Source of the DNA: Pyrrhosoma nymphula
Lineage: Eukaryota > Arthropoda > Insecta > Odonata > Coenagrionidae
DNA: 64,000 nt
NCBI GenBank assembly: GCA_963573305.1
Contig: OY754335.1
Span: 49,001,985 to 49,065,984 of the forward strand
Direction of reading: 5' to 3'
In this document: positions 34,440 to 47,889 of the stretch, in pieces
How positions within the stretch are numbered: position 1 is the stretch's first letter
Layout of the letters: each line of letters opens with the position of its first letter
Program-made: the position numbers and the translations under genes
The notes under the pieces: model-generated
Told to the model about the DNA's origin: nothing
What the model saw: only the letters and a program-made list of their open reading frames with translations
Database searches by the model: none

Positions 34440-35060
34440 CTCACGCATGACTTTTCAGCGAGGAAGGGTTGGTGGCCCTGTCTTCATCCCCGTCCCTTCC
34501 TCCCGTGAATCAATTCCATACACCCTCCCACCCCCGCTGTTTCTTTTCCTACCCACCCTCCCCCCCTTCTCCCCCGCACTCCATCAGTCACATCATCAGA
34601 CCGCCTTTGTGCTCCGTCCATCTGGACCGCCGCGTTTCTCTCTCCTCTATTTTCCATTCTATACATCCCTTTCTCCTTCCCACCGCAACACCTTCCCGCC
34701 CTTCCCCATCCTCCCGCTACTTAAAACTTCGTCTCGCATTCCCTCTCCGGCGCGAGGGACCGCTAGGCTAGGTGCGCCATCTATTTTCGGCGCGGGGAAC
34801 CAAAAAGGACGACCGGCCGCGCTCTCTCTCACACATACACAATAGGACGTCACAAAAGACCCGAAAGCGTTGCGTTTCGCCCGGCGGGCGAGCGGTAGGT
34901 TGCATGAATGGGGGATCAAATGAGTCCGAATCGGGATGGTCACACTCATCCCCCACATGAAAATTCTCTCCCTCCCGGAGGTAGCCTACTCGTTCCGTTG
35001 GTTCCCGCATTTTCCTCGGTCTTGTCTCGCCGTGAGCGTCGGAGGAACTCATGAAACTGT
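34440..35060. other. GC-rich block without recognised gene
   Basis: A C-rich plus strand (34490-34760) followed by a CpG-rich stretch (34760-35050). All frames stay open for up to 130 codons on both strands, as composition predicts. A promoter or 5' UTR of a gene outside the window is possible; nothing in it proves that. Confidence 0.35.
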
Positions 35061-37198
35061 CGTTAAGGAGGTAGGTTCGTACAAGGGAACGGATTAGATT
35101 TTTTTTTCACGTTTGCGGTACGTCTGGGGAAAAAGTGTCCTCCACGTATATAAATAAAAAGTCTTATTCCACGAGCTAAAATTTCCAAACATTGAGCTCG
35201 GAAATACTTTGGCCAGTGGGCGAGAATGAGAGTGTTGTGGGAAGGAAACCAATTTTCATTCGCTTAAAACTAGTATTTTCCATGAAATAAATGGGGGATA
35301 AAATGAATGAATATACCGGATTTATATGGGAATGCCTCCAATTATTGCGAAGAAAATTGCCTCTTTTCGTAGAATAACGTTGCATTTAGTTCATCGGACT
35401 GAAATATAATCTCAAAAGGGCTTTTTAATTTGACTATAAAGTCCAGTATTTTAATACCTATAGCCAAAGGAAAAATAGTTATGAGTAAAAAAAATTGAGA
35501 TTTATAATGTATATAATCTAATTCAGCGGTGTTCCAACCTACTAAAGTCTTCCTGGATTTGGACCTGGAGCACTCTTCACGTCGCCTAATGTCCGATACT
35601 ACATATTTCATATCCCACTGGCCGCTCAAGCTCCGTAGGTGAAATTTTGAATTAGAAAACATGCTTCACTCCCGAAGAATACTCGTCCAATTGACTGAAA
35701 ATTTGAGGTTGTCTCATTTTTCGTAACTGCATTGTGTCCATTTCAGTTGCATGAAAATTCGTGCGCGTTTTGGGAATGAGGTCGCGGTTACACCTGTTGG
35801 TGAGAATTACGACTGACCCAAGCCACTGTTGTCACTTGATTGTTATCCCAAAGGACCCCGTGAAATATATTGGTTCGGGGATACACTTCCTCCTTTTTTC
35901 CTCTGGTCATTGTCAGCAGTATTATCAAGTTGCTATCGAAATAAATTACCCTTAACGGTTGACTTCTGCCTCAGTGTCACTTGGGAAGGCCAGATGCTGA
36001 TTGCTACGCGAGGGTATCGGGGAACTATCTGAGTCGCATAAAAAATAATTAGTTCGTACACATTTTAAAAGAATATCTTCTTTCGTATTTATCTAAGTTA
36101 TAGCCCCTGAAAATGGCGTCTGAACTCAACTCTATGATATCTACCACATTCACGTTCCTAAATGTAGTTATACTAATAATAATATCAGCCGATAATTACT
36201 GGCGTACTAGCGGTGGAGATGCGAGAAATTCTAGAACTGAAGGCTAACAAATGATTAACGATATTCATGACACGTACTGTGTATGCACTGGCGTCAACCG
36301 TGAACTGCAAACGTGAAAGTTAGGACTAATTGAACTTGAAAGTTGACAATTGACGTCAGAGTCGCGCCGAGCCATTTGAGTATTTACTCGAGATAAGAAT
36401 GAAAAATTGATATGATGCACTAATATATTTTTAAAAAATGTCCCAAGAAAAATAAATTTCTGGTAATGTTGTGGCAACAGTAATAGGATCACAAAATATA
36501 AAATAAAACCTATTTTTTTCTTTTTTTTCATATTTTTCATTCTCATATTTCACAACACCATCTTTCGTGGCGGTAGCATTTAGGTACACTCTTCGGCGTC
36601 GGCAGTAACTCCGCTGGGTCACTGGTGAGGTTTTTAGAATGACAACCAGTGCAGCGTGGTTCAAATCACACAATTAACTGGACAATATTCGGTAGTCGTG
36701 TGGTCACAACCGAAAAAAAATATTTTGTGACTGTCGACTTCAAAAACAAACTACTCCTTATTGTTACATACCGTAAACGGGTGGAACTTAAAATTGATTG
36801 AGGGAGCAGCACTCGTCCTAATTTGGACATCGAGTTACTCGCTCTGGTCGGGCGCCAATAGGTTTGTGACATTGTTAAGCTCGAGGAGATCGTGTAAGAC
36901 ACTATAAAAAAGAGAAACTCTTATTCTAAATGCAAAATGTACGCAAGGTTGTTCCAACTTAAAATGCCAAACGTCATTTAATTCCTATTCTGGCTACTCA
37001 TAAAAAAACGAGCCCCGTATATGTTGTAAAAAAAACTAATTTTTATCTTTCCACTAATTTGTATTCAAAATTATTAAAAACTTAAGTTCAACGGTAAAAT
37101 AGTATTTTTACATCTAATATACGATCAATGCCATTTTGTCAAAAAACTGTTTATAAGAATCGAAACTCACGGAAAACTGAATAAAATAATAAATAGGC
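35061..37198. other. Spacer, no gene seen
   Basis: AT-rich; a B-box-like GTGGTTCAAATCACAC at 36655-36670 hints at another SINE relic. No real reading frame recognised. Confidence 0.4.
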
Positions 37199-37390
37199 AG
37201 AATACATGATCAGAAAAAAACACAGTACAAATTCCACTATTTATTTTACTGCTGTCGACCGTTTTCGACGTCTAAAGAGTCATTACCTAGACAATCATTG
37301 TTTGTCTTGATAATGACGCTTTAGACGTCGAAACCGGTCAACAGCAATAAAAAATAGTGGAATTCGTACTATTTTTTTATCATGTATTCT
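37199..37390. mobile_element. Foldback element with GACGTCGAAAC core
   Basis: AGAATACATGAT at 37199-37210 pairs with 37379-37390, and most of the 90-bp arms pair (TTCCACTATTTATT, CTGTCGACCG). The inner edge of each arm has GACG-loop-CGTC followed by GAAA(A)C, the same arrangement as 40257-40432 and 44081-44255. Here the CTGATGA part of the core is degenerate (TTGATAA). Confidence 0.75.
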
Positions 37391-39595
37391 ATCAATAATT
37401 TCCACCAAGTATCGCCATAATCGATTAATTTAATAAATAGGCACCGTAACATCTTATTCTTTGAGTTACTAGCAAATTACCGCAGTGACTGAAGTCATAA
37501 TGCGGTACCTAATTCAATAGAAATGGCGCTGCACTCGGCGACTATGGCTATGATAAAGTGTTCATTAAAGTATATATTCTTGAATCAATGTGTACATTGT
37601 ATGTGTTGTTTTAAAAATTGCTAGCGCGTATCACCAGCAGATTTTTTAAATCAGTTAAACAAGAAGTTGGAATTTAGTATTGGTTTTGACTCACACAATC
37701 ACGGTGGATCCTCCTTATCCTGACGCAAGAGCCTCGTTCGCTTCACCCTCAGTAGAACTGATCAGGTTGAGGTAGGAGTCAACACTTTCACGCGTTCGTA
37801 AACGCCACCGTAAATACCGATACATTGAACTTGCGCTTTAAGTTCACATTGACGCCAATGGTATACCAGCCGATGACTTTGTGATCCCCCCCATCATCTC
37901 CCATGCTCCCCTTCCCCTGGCCCTTGACGGCAGCCGGGTGCCTCAAGGGCGTGGGGCAATGCGGAGACGTCCTCATCTGAAAACGCCGGCCTCGGGGCGG
38001 ACGGTGTTAAGAAATGGGTTGGTCGAAATCTGCCCTGAAGGGAAGATGTCTCGGGGCGATTGCGACAGTGTCTTGGGGTGAGAAATGTTTTCAACTCCCT
38101 GTCCAGATCCCCCATTTTTTTTCGTAATAAGGCCACTGAGTCCATCCCGCCCACCCTTGGGTCTACCAAAAATTGGGGTCTCTCCCCCCCGTGAAAAATG
38201 GCAGGTTTCGCTCCCGGCAGAAGATGGCTACACACAAGAGTCAAGTGTGCGTGGATAATAGACCAGTAGTTAAGGATGCCCTGAGGGTGGGGCGAGGGAC
38301 GTCCAGCCCCGAGGGCAGGTGTCACTATAGCCCGAATCACCGTGGCTACGAGGCTGACGGCTATTGCTTTTGTAGACTTCCCTCCTCGTGAATTTTTCAC
38401 GTTGATGTAGTGAGCACCGACGATAAGGAGAGTAAGTCTGTGACTTTTGTCGCCCTTCTGCAACCTTTAATTGTCTCCTTAGTTGGGGAGCCTCATTTTT
38501 CTCAACAGTCGACATGCTTGGCGATGCCCAGTGCTTTCCAATCACGTATCAGCGCCAAACTGTTTTTAATATGTTTAGCACGGAGCGTTTTCCAGTGACA
38601 TTTTTGGCGTCATGTTCGTTTAGCGGATTGAAACACATCCTCACTGTAGCTCGTTTGCGTTAGCATGTGCGCAAGCAGGCGAAACTTGTGATGGCGGGGA
38701 AATGTTTGGTAATGGAAACAGGAATATCTCAATGTCCAAGCTAACTGTGATGATTACTTGAAAAAATATAAATATAAATTCGGAGTATAATCTTTTAAGA
38801 GATGAGGTCGACCACTTCTCTTTAGAAGGTGAATATCTTTCCTCCATTTTGTAAACACTTCGGTGCAGGTATTTCCGATCGTCGAATCGAATGTGCGCTC
38901 GTGTGTTCCCATCTGCTACGGTTTGCGATAATCTGCGCATGGTAATTGGAAAGCACCTTTCGACTGTCAAATAAGCGACCATGGCCGCTTATTAAGCATA
39001 AAACCGCTTACTTAGATGCTAAAACTGTCGACCGTACGATGAACATGATGGCACGAGTGCGCATTACGGACAAACAGACATTTTTCTCCAGTGGCGTTAG
39101 TTATCAATTTAAGCGCACGAATTATTGTCGGTCACTCTCTCACATTGAGCGAGTATTTCCACATTGAGGACATTTAAAAAAAGTCAAGCCGCGCAAACAA
39201 ATTGTAAAACTGTGAGTTGACCTCAGCGGCGGCCGCCATGTTGTCGAAAATGAGGTTAATAGACTCGCCGATGTCGATTTAGGCCGCAAGGGAAACAATT
39301 GACATTTGTCGGCATGCGAAAAAAGTTAAAGACCTACCCCCCAGGGACTGGGTAGCCAAGGTACTGCAGTTGATGAACGTATCTACGAAGCGTCTCAGGT
39401 GAAAGGTTTGGTGAGTGGAAAAGTTGGAAGTGTGAAGGGTTTGGTATGAAGATCAGTTGAAAAAAGTCAAAGGTACTGAGATTCTTTCAAATTAGTAGGA
39501 TGTAGAAAATTTTGAGATCGGAGGACATAAACTACAAGAGGAGTTGGAACATGTCACACCTCTTAAGAGTGTACTGGATGAGAATGGGTTTGTTA
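37391..39595. other. Non-coding, with a moderately GC-rich part at 37880-38400
   Basis: Open frames on both strands around 37890-38460 follow the base composition. No domain or splice structure was found. Confidence 0.4.
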
Positions 39596-39900
39596 TTTTA
39601 TTTTTATTTTAATAAAGTGGTACACATACAGCAAGACTGCCAATTTATAGTGCACTTATAACAAATAAAAATTAATATATAAATTAATAGTTACAATTTT
39701 AAATAGAACAAAAAACGATACAACAAACATTTATCCAGATATATAATCATTCATGAGTTAAATATGTTGATGCCAGGTGAGTAAAATTTTTAACTGTCAA
39801 AGAAAACGGATCAATATCACCCGGGAGAGAATTTATTAAAAAAGAAAGTCTATGGAATAGAGAGCGCTTAATTACTGATAGTCTGGGTGCAGGCATGTGG
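39596..39900 (-). mobile_element. 3' end of a CR1/Jockey-like LINE, truncated
   Basis: On the minus strand about 50 codons (39899-39747) read as the C-terminal tail of a LINE reverse transcriptase: RSLFHRLSFLINSLPGDIDP, then a stop. They are followed by an AT-rich 3' UTR ending in AATAAAAATAAAAT units near 39600. The SLFxR...xNSLP pattern is characteristic of the C-termini of these LINEs. The 5' part is missing. Confidence 0.6.
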
Positions 39901-39934
39901 AGTAAGGAGGTAGAACGGGTGTGGCGGGAAGGAA

Positions 39935-40010
39935 CTCTGATGTTAGTAAATGCATAAGGCGAAAGATTGCGTTAGCAAAGGAAGCATCCCCGAAAAGGAC
40001 GGAATCGATA
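39935..40010 (+). repeat. Small fragment of RTE-like reverse transcriptase
   Basis: GAAAGATTGCGTTAGCAAAG and GAAGCATCCCCG resemble the LINE at 28870-28905 (GAATTGCGCTTGCTAAAG, GAAGCATTTTCG). They encode the same KIALAKEA peptide. Too short to say more. Confidence 0.4.
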
Positions 40011-40256
40011 TAAGTAAAGTTGAGAACAGACACTGCGAACATATAAGTTGCCGTCCTTCGTCATTTACCTCTAAATCGATGTATTCAATGCCATCTTGCC
40101 CTTAACTTGAGTCACGGGACGCGGAAAACGCTTCATGCAGCCAATGGAGAAGTTTGCCCTTACTGCTGCATGTTGCGTGAATGCGAATTACATTTTAAAT
40201 AACTGAGAGGGTATTTTATGTGTGGTAATATATGTGAATTAAACCTTTCAGTTTTC

Positions 40257-40432
40257 TAATATAAGAGAAGCAATTACACTTTTCCACAAATTGCTTTAAT
40301 ACGTACAACGCGTTTCGGCTCACAGAGCCATCATCAGGTACAAGACCATGGCAGATGATGGCTGTGTGAGCCGAAACGCGTTGTACCCATTAAAGCAATT
40401 TGTGGAAAATTGCGATTGTTTCTCTTATATTA
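40257..40432. mobile_element. Foldback element with hammerhead-like cores
   Basis: TAATATAAGAGA (40257-40268) pairs with 40421-40432, and the arms pair nearly throughout (CCACAAATTGCTTTAAT, CAACGCGTTTCGGCTCACA). Total 176 bp, non-coding. The left arm on the minus strand (40341-40303) reads GTAC-CTGATGA-T-GGCTC/GAGCC-GAAAC-GCGTT-GTAC. These are the conserved blocks of a hammerhead ribozyme with a short helix I. The right arm has CAGATGA instead of CTGATGA. Confidence 0.78.
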
Positions 40433-40604
40433 TGAAGAACTTCCACGATATCTCGCCTGAATCTCTAAGTTTTCTCTTGACTTGGAGAGAATGGTTAGAT
40501 ACAGTTGCTCAATCAAACCAGTAATATCTCATTGCCCCCTTTGAAATGTTTGAAAACGTTCGTCTTTCAGTTTTTAGATTTCCCACCAAGGTAAAGAATT
40601 ATCT

Positions 40605-41231
<627 letters not shown>

Positions 41232-41259
41232 TTGCAACAATGGCATCTTAGAGTACATA

Positions 41260-43230
41260 TATGTATGTAGTAATAGTGTCAAGGCTTAAATTATTAGCAC
41301 AAATAGAATCCATTGTTTAGAACTAGTCTGAAGATTGTATAAAATTATTTCTACTGAGTTATTAGTTTATGACCCTCACTGTATGATTTCGCCGTATGGT
41401 TCCATTGTATTACTTGGTTCAATTTAAAGTGTTTTATGCATTTTTATTGATCTTCATGGAGGACTACGGCAGAATTATATTTTACGGAGTCACGTCTTCA
41501 TATTATGGCAATTATCGACTTATTTAATTTTATCCACTGTTCATAGGATCATGCTCTGATCGTTGTGGGCCCGCCATGGAATTTAATGAATAATTCAATC
41601 TTCTAAAACTAATTAGCGAGTGTTCACACCTACGTGTTGCGGCTGGATTTCTCACTATAATACCCTTCACATATTCTCTCTCAGCGATGGATATCGTGGT
41701 AGAAAATTTGAATAATAAGGGAGAGAATGAGAGTGTGAAATATCAAACTTGATTTTCAAAATGACTATATGTGGACGCTCATGAATATAAAGATGCAGCA
41801 TAGAGTTCAACAATACGTTTGCCCTTGAGGCTTAACAGGCCTAGACATTTTGGTGCATAGTCTCTCCCATGATACTACCTTGGTTTATCCTTTATCCCAC
41901 GCTGTTATCTGGTAATAATAAAGAATCCTGGGAAACTTGATAAATTGTAAATTAGTAGATTATTTTGATCGAAGGGAAATTAAATTAATTTGACTTGAAA
42001 TATATGTTAAATGTAGGGAAAGGGTAGTTTCAATGGAATGGGAAAATCAGGGAATTATCTGGAATGTTTTCAAACCCTAGGAAACTCTGGGAATTCTCAT
42101 GAAAAATGGAGGTAAAACTACTTGAAGGGAATTCCCATGTACGTGTCAAATCGTCCTGGTAAGTTACAGTTTAGCGTCGTCCTGATCATTACCATCAGCA
42201 AGTAATCTTATTCATGCCGTCGCTGAAGTTGATTCCGTGGTCGAAAAGCGAAGTCTAGCATATGGATAAAAGAATTGTAGTCGCTCAGTGTTCATATTTC
42301 TGTGGTGAGGAAATGACAAAGGCAATTTGGTCAGCGATTCTTATTTCTCAACATAAATAAATTAAACCATTCCAGCTGTATCATAGGTATCATAGTTTGT
42401 GGCGTAGGTAAAGTTTTCAAATGTATTAATGCAATGGAAATAATGTAATCATAATATCTCGGTCGAAATGTATCATCTTAAACCAAGAAAACTTCCGCCT
42501 TCGTAAGGGACGTTGGACTAGTGAGGTAAAGCGGGCAGATTCCTGTGGCTCCCGGGGGTACTCCCATACACGGCCATTACTCACGACCCGTCCAGAGTTG
42601 GAGCTAGACAAAAGATAAAAAGGGAATGGATATGCATGCGTACAGAAAGGCACGTCAACCGGCGATAGAATTACGGTCTCACATGTCTCGCAGGTTGCAC
42701 CTTATCCTCAGACGGAACGAAGGTGACCACCCGAGGCAGTTGGAGAAGGAGATATATATTCCTTTATTTTAGTTTCGATCTGGACGTCGGACGAAAGGGA
42801 AACTAGGCCTGTTGTTCACCATATGTTTTAATTGTACCATCGGAAATTCCTATAAACGAGAGCATCATCATCGTTTTTTCCCGTGGGCATATGGCATGCA
42901 CGAATGAAAAAAAAAGATCGACGACCACACCCAGGCATAGGTCGAAATTAACACGGAAACTCTATAAAAAAAGGCGGTGGAAAGAAAAAATGGGGTATGG
43001 ACTTCAGAAAAATGGAACAGGTGGTCCCTCGATCCGTGTTAAAAGTTTTAAGGGAAAGGAGAGAGAAAGAGAAACATAAAAGAATGAGTGCAGGGTAAAA
43101 TGTCCCATGGTAATGTTTTTCGTAAATGCATTTATCAAATCCAAGATAATGTAAAGTTTCATCATCATGCATGCCACAATGTCACTCGAGCTGGAAAAAT
43201 TCATGAATTTGGCTCAGATCGTCTGACGAC
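41260..43230. other. Spacer after the NUMT, no gene seen
   Basis: TTCATAGGATCATGCTCTGATC at 41542 weakly resembles the cox2 FHDHAL region, but it is about 300 bp too far from the cox2-like start, so I do not extend the NUMT. The remainder is AT-rich without recognised genes. Confidence 0.35.
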
Positions 43231-43268
43231 CCGAAAGAGAACTTCCTTGTGCTGAAGTTCTCTTTCGG
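43231..43268. repeat. 15-bp perfect hairpin, 8-nt loop
   Basis: CCGAAAGAGAACTTC (43231-43245) and its exact complement (43254-43268). Confidence 0.85.
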
Positions 43269-44080
43269 TTATATGTAATGTATAATTGGTACGAAAATAG
43301 CGAATAGCGAAAGGTTTTCTGCAGTGAGTACGAGCAAGTATAGTTATTACGCGGGAATAACGGTAGCTTGGTGAACCACCAGAATGAATTGTATGAGCAG
43401 ACATACTGGTTCGCGATAGTGCACGTAGAAATACCAACGTAGCAATTCCCTTAGAGTAATACGTGACATATTGACTTAATTAGAATGCGACAACAAATGT
43501 TTGCACATAATAATTCTGCCTCTTCTCTACAATTAAATAGTATGGCAAAAGCGTTCAGATGTACGGTTCCTCATGTTCTTGCATCTGGCGGTAAAGATGG
43601 CGGACTTCCTTCACGTTTCATTCAAAGTAATCTTTAGTAGCCTTTGGTAATGAGTGGCCGAAGCGCATACGCGTAAATTAACCGTTTTGTCGTCGCGTTG
43701 CGTCAATAATTTACAGAGTTACCTAATTTACAGAAATTCACAGAATATTGACTCGCGCGTGCGCAATCCGATTCTGACAGTTTGTATGAATGTTTTTTTT
43801 GTTGTAAATTTGAGAGCAAATTTACCGCGGGGCACCAGGCTAACAGTTCGAGTAAAGGAACGGCATGCACATTGTGCTGATGATGTGCCAGCGAACAGGG
43901 TGGGAAATAATGAATTAATCGGCGCAACGCGCTATTTTTCCCGGAAAAACATCTGTTTTTACTTCATAAATTCTCTCGCTCTCTCACTAGCTCAAATAGT
44001 GTCTCACAAGTCAAGACATCACTCTGAATTCAATCCGTTCTGGCGTAACTTTGTGGAAGTCCATTTTCAAATAATGAAAA
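43269..44080. other. Spacer, no gene seen
   Basis: A 168-codon frame from 43654 runs into the foldback element at 44081 and has no recognised domain, so I treat it as chance. Confidence 0.4.
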
Positions 44081-44255
44081 GGCAAACTATGTTTAAATCC
44101 ACAGAGTATTTTATTGATACAACTAGTTTCAACGCTACGGCGTCATCATCAGGTACCTGATGATGACGCCGTAGGTACCTGATGATGACGCCGCGCCGTA
44201 GCGTTGAAACTAGTTGTACCAATAAAATACTCTGTGGATTTAAACATAGTTGGCC
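44081..44255. mobile_element. Foldback element with two hammerhead-like cores
   Basis: GGCAAACTATGTTTAAATCC pairs with GGATTTAAACATAGTTGGCC (44236-44255). The arms pair through GAGTATTTTATTG and CAACTAGTTTCAACGCTACGG. Both arms, read outward from the centre, give GGTAC-CTGATGA-T-GACGC...GCGTT-GAAAC-TAGTT-GTA (minus 44156-44114; plus 44174-44220). The stem between CTGATGA and GAAAC differs in sequence from that at 40257, yet it still pairs. Confidence 0.8.
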
Positions 44256-45433
44256 TTGTACCATAGTTGGCCTTGTACCTTGTTCCTTGGCCATTATTTG
44301 ACACCAGTCTGCCTCGTGAATGGGAAAATTAACGACTCAATAGAATCATACGAAACAACTCCTGCCTTATGTTAATACGGCGTATGGCAACCGCTCCAAA
44401 TTTCACGCACAAGCTACGCTCGTAGTTTCTTCTCTTTTTATGCTCTTAAAGTCAATGTAAAGGTGTGTTTCTTACGTTTATTGAAGACTCTGAAAGCCTT
44501 GAAAAATCTAAAATTAGTGCTTACTCTTAATTATCGCCAATCATATCTTTGGAAAATATTTTTTTAATTGATTGAGTTTTGTGAACGATTTGAATGCAAT
44601 GAATCATTCACTCTTACTATTAGTAGTTAAATTCTTTGTACCTTTCCAGTTCTTGGATTAATTCTTAAAATGCAGATGCTCAGGATTACATATATATTTT
44701 CTACCGGCTCTTGCTGTTAGTATTAAGCAAGGAAAAATCCTCCTAGTTATACAAGATGAAACTTTAGCATTTTTTATGGGGATTAAAAATATAAATATTT
44801 TATTTTCTAGATAAAATATAGATGGAGAAATGCATTTATTATTTAGTGCTCCTGAATAATTAATCTGCATTGCTAAATATTTTGAATAGCGGCTCTTATC
44901 CCATAATCAGTGCACTACATTGCATTGGGTCCTCTTTAAATTGCTAACCTTCAATATTACCGTACCAATTTGTTGAAGATGATTTCATATTTTTCGAATC
45001 CCTTGAGACTCCAAATAATTCCAAAGCCTGTTATGGCTCAAAGTAGTCATTTAGGTTTCATCGATGGAAGAAAATTTTCGCCTTAAGCTTGTGTTATAAT
45101 GCATTTTAAAATTGTTTCTACCATGGTATTCAATCAAAGAAATGTGACTGTGTGGAGTATATTCCGATTTATATTTCAAATTTAAATGCTCTCCTCGTTT
45201 TACTCGTGCCTCGCTAGTAGCTTTTCATAAGGGGATTACTATGGAATTATATTTCTCTTATTAATTATGAATCAGACTGGTTTCAGCTTATGATTACTTT
45301 TAATTGAAAATATACTTATCAAAAGTGGTAAATGATAGGCCACACTATGTATATTTCATTCCGAAAGAACCATCATACCAATTATTCAGGAGCACATTGC
45401 ATGGCGGAGGAAATTTCAGACTAATATTTAAAG
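44256..45433. other. Spacer, no gene seen
   Basis: AT-rich, no reading frame or RNA gene recognised. Confidence 0.4.
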
Positions 45434-45520
45434 TCTCCGGTGTTCGAACCGGTGGCCTTGCTCGTGAGCGGTCATTGCCCCGACCATATCAAGGTCAATG
45501 CTTAACCAATTAGGTGTTGC
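45434..45520 (-). repeat. tRNA-like SINE head or tRNA pseudogene
   Basis: Minus strand has an A-box-like TGGTTAAGCATTG (complement of 45496-45508) and a clear B box GGTTCGAACACC (complement of 45440-45451), with the T-arm CCGGTTCGAACACCGG pairing well. The distance between boxes is long and the acceptor ends do not pair, so it is more likely a SINE head than a working tRNA. Confidence 0.5.
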
Positions 45521-45879
45521 TTTTTCGTATCATGCTTTTAGCGGCGCGGCAAAATGTCTGTAGCCTGATTGCTGAAATTAAAAAGATACTAAATTATAAT
45601 TTAAGTCTTTCTCTCCTTTCAAATTATCGGAATGACAGATACGGATTCTTACGCATTGCAGCTTTTTCCAGCAAGAGGTCGACGCGCTGATGTATATGTT
45701 TCGGCTTCCCTTTCTTCTCATAACATTCTGCGTAAGGAAGAACAAGCGCCGTCTCACTTCCAGGTAACTTGGTGAGCTTTTTTTTGTGTTCCGGATCATT
45801 AATGAAATTAGGGAAGGTCTTGATATTAATTCGGGCCGATCTGAGTTTCGGATTCGTCTTAAAACGTTTAATCAAGGAG

Positions 45880-46500
45880 GTCCACTCGAGAGCTCAAGCG
45901 GATGTTGATCGCTTCCCACCTGTGAGAACCTCGCTCGTCGCAGCAACCTGTTATTCTCCCGCCTGGCCCCCCTTTTTGCGAAACTACATTCCCAGAACGG
46001 TAACCTCCGGAGCCGTCAATACCCGGAATCTTTTCGTGCCTCGGGGCACGGGGGATAATTCCGGTTGGAGATATCATCTGAGTGCCACGCAACCTCTCTT
46101 TCTCTCTCTCTCTCACGCACACATACCCAGAGACTTTTTATTTCATTTGCTGGTAGCCGGCCAAGAGGAAGAAAATTTCCAATTTGTTACCGATTCATGT
46201 CCCTTGCGGTCGGGTGGTACGGTGCCACCTCACGCGCGATGTGGACGCTGTATTCTCGTCCCTACGTCTTTCCTACGTCGTTCCGAGAATCATGATTCAC
46301 GTCGCTCGGGGAGACTCGGAGGCATGCCGAAAGACTTCATCTCCGAGAAGTGGAGGGCCGGAGAGGGATCAAGGGTTGGGATTAACGCGGTGGCTATGTT
46401 CCTTCATGGTTGGTTGGTGGGTTATTTGTGGAGGTGACCGTCGGCTTCGGTCATTTGCGCCATCAGGACAGGTGTGTAGGTTGGTATAGGTGGGGCGAAA
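45880..46500. other. GC-rich block without recognised gene
   Basis: CpG-rich compared with its flanks; includes a CT-rich run (46095-46118). A 222-codon frame crosses it but several other frames are open too. Could mark a promoter, unproven. Confidence 0.3.
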
Positions 46501-46699
46501 CTTGGTGGCACTCACTTGAGAAGAGCATGATGCAAAGGACAGGAAAGTATGCATTACAGTTGGGATAGAGGGGCCGGGGGTCCCTCTACAGGTCCCTCCG
46601 GTGTCTTTCGGTGCCGCTTATCAACGCTTGATTCACTGTCATTGACCTCTGATTCTCAGCTGGTGAGTGTCACCAAGTTTTGCTCTACTAATAAGGGCC

Positions 46700-47365
46700 C
46701 GATAATTTTGGTTTAGGAAGAGTGGAGAGCAGCCCGGCGTCGGCGTTAGCCTACTCTCAACGAAAGGCGCCGTGGAGTCCAAAAGACCCCATGGCGCATG
46801 GTTTCAATCTGACAGACGGAGTACTACTAAACTTGAAGAGCTCCCCTCATGGCCACCGAAATTCCAATGAAAAATCTCCACTACTGCCTGGAATACTTGT
46901 GTACTTTCCTCTTTATTTTGTTTGAGTATCCTTGGACTTCTTCTTGGAACTTTTCCCTCTATTTTTCCTTTTACTATATTCCTCAAAAACCCATACTGCG
47001 TCAGGGTGTGACAATTCCATCTGGTTTTTCTTTTCTATATAGTGTACCATATGGTCCTATTCTCTTCTACTCCTATGTGTACTTCTTCAGTTCTCATTTT
47101 ATCCGTCCATTTGATCTTCACCATCCTCCACCAACACCAGGTTTAGAATGCGTCTTATGCTTCTATAATAAGGATCGATTTTCTCGACACGTTCCACTCA
47201 ATGAACAACGTGCTACACCTCGGGTGCTCTCCACAGGGCACCCAAGTAGGGATCGGAATTGCTCCGAAAACCTCCTCCATTTCCAGTATTTGAACCCAGT
47301 CCCTTGGGATGGTAATCCATTACTCAAGCCACCACACCAACCCGATCCTCCAGTAATTTGTTTTC
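46700..47365 (-). mobile_element. tRNA-derived SINE family D, copy 2, interrupted
   Basis: 46700-46895 matches the body of the copy at 14455-14735 (GGAGAGCAGCCCGGCGTCGG, GAGTACTACTAAA, AAAAATCTCCACTACTGCC). Positions 47210-47365 match its head. On the minus strand there are TGGTGTGGTGGCTTGAG (A-box-like) and GGGTTCAAATACTGG (B-box-like). About 300 bp of unrelated CT-rich sequence lies between, so this is an interrupted copy or two neighbouring copies. Confidence 0.55.
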
Positions 47366-47504
47366 CTACCGAATGTTTCTATGTGATGCGGCAGAGAAAA
47401 ATCTAGGTGGCAAAGAAAAGGGAATGAGGCTTTATAGAATTATAACGAATATCGAATGAATGGAGAGATTCACCGACGAAAAAGACCTGCTGAGAGCTGC
47501 GGGT

Positions 47505-47600
47505 AGAAAGCCTGAAAATATAATAAGGCTGGGTTTCGAACCCCGATGCGCAAATTCGCAAATATGAAATGCACAGGGGGAGGGGCTTCAAATTATTGCA
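47505..47600 (-). repeat. tRNA-like SINE fragment
   Basis: On the minus strand GGGGTTCGAAACCCAGCC is a strong B box in a short stem; the A-box region is decayed. Confidence 0.4.
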
Positions 47601-47889
47601 CCGCTTATATTTGAAGGAAACTGTGATAAGGGTATTTTTAAAAGCTACGTTGAACAGATTTTGATTAACAATCTCCAAGCAGGAAAGACAGTCATTTTGG
47701 ATAACATCAGTTTTCATAAAACTCCAAAATTAGCTTCATTAGCCATGCACCTGATGCAAATTCGGGGGATCTTGATTCAATTATTATTGAGTGGTATTAG
47801 TAAGAAGTATTCGTAAGAAGTACTTGAAACGCTATCTTTTTAACTCAGAGTAATTTAAAACTTTACATCACCCATGTTTGACGCCTCTA

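Noticed and set aside
34447..34845. 132-codon Pro/Ser-rich frame
   Set aside because: Composition-driven in a C-rich tract; overlapping frames are open on the other strand.
39220..39300. Start codon in GCCGCCATG as a gene start
   Set aside because: The frame closes after 14 codons and has no donor site near it.
41490..41570. cox2 continuation of the mitochondrial insertion
   Set aside because: The FHDHAL-like bases are about 200 bp further from the cox2-like start than they should be, and the sequence between does not read as cox2.
43654..44160. 168-codon plus-strand frame
   Set aside because: Its 3' part runs into the arm of a foldback element and the upstream part has no known motif.
45434..45520. 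Functional tRNA gene
   Set aside because: A and B boxes are present but spacing is long and the acceptor ends do not pair, which fits a SINE head better. The same reasoning rejects 14641-14715, 18065-18185 and 47505-47600.
45769..46437. 222-codon plus-strand frame
   Set aside because: It lies in GC-rich sequence where several frames on both strands stay open, and the translation shows no domain.
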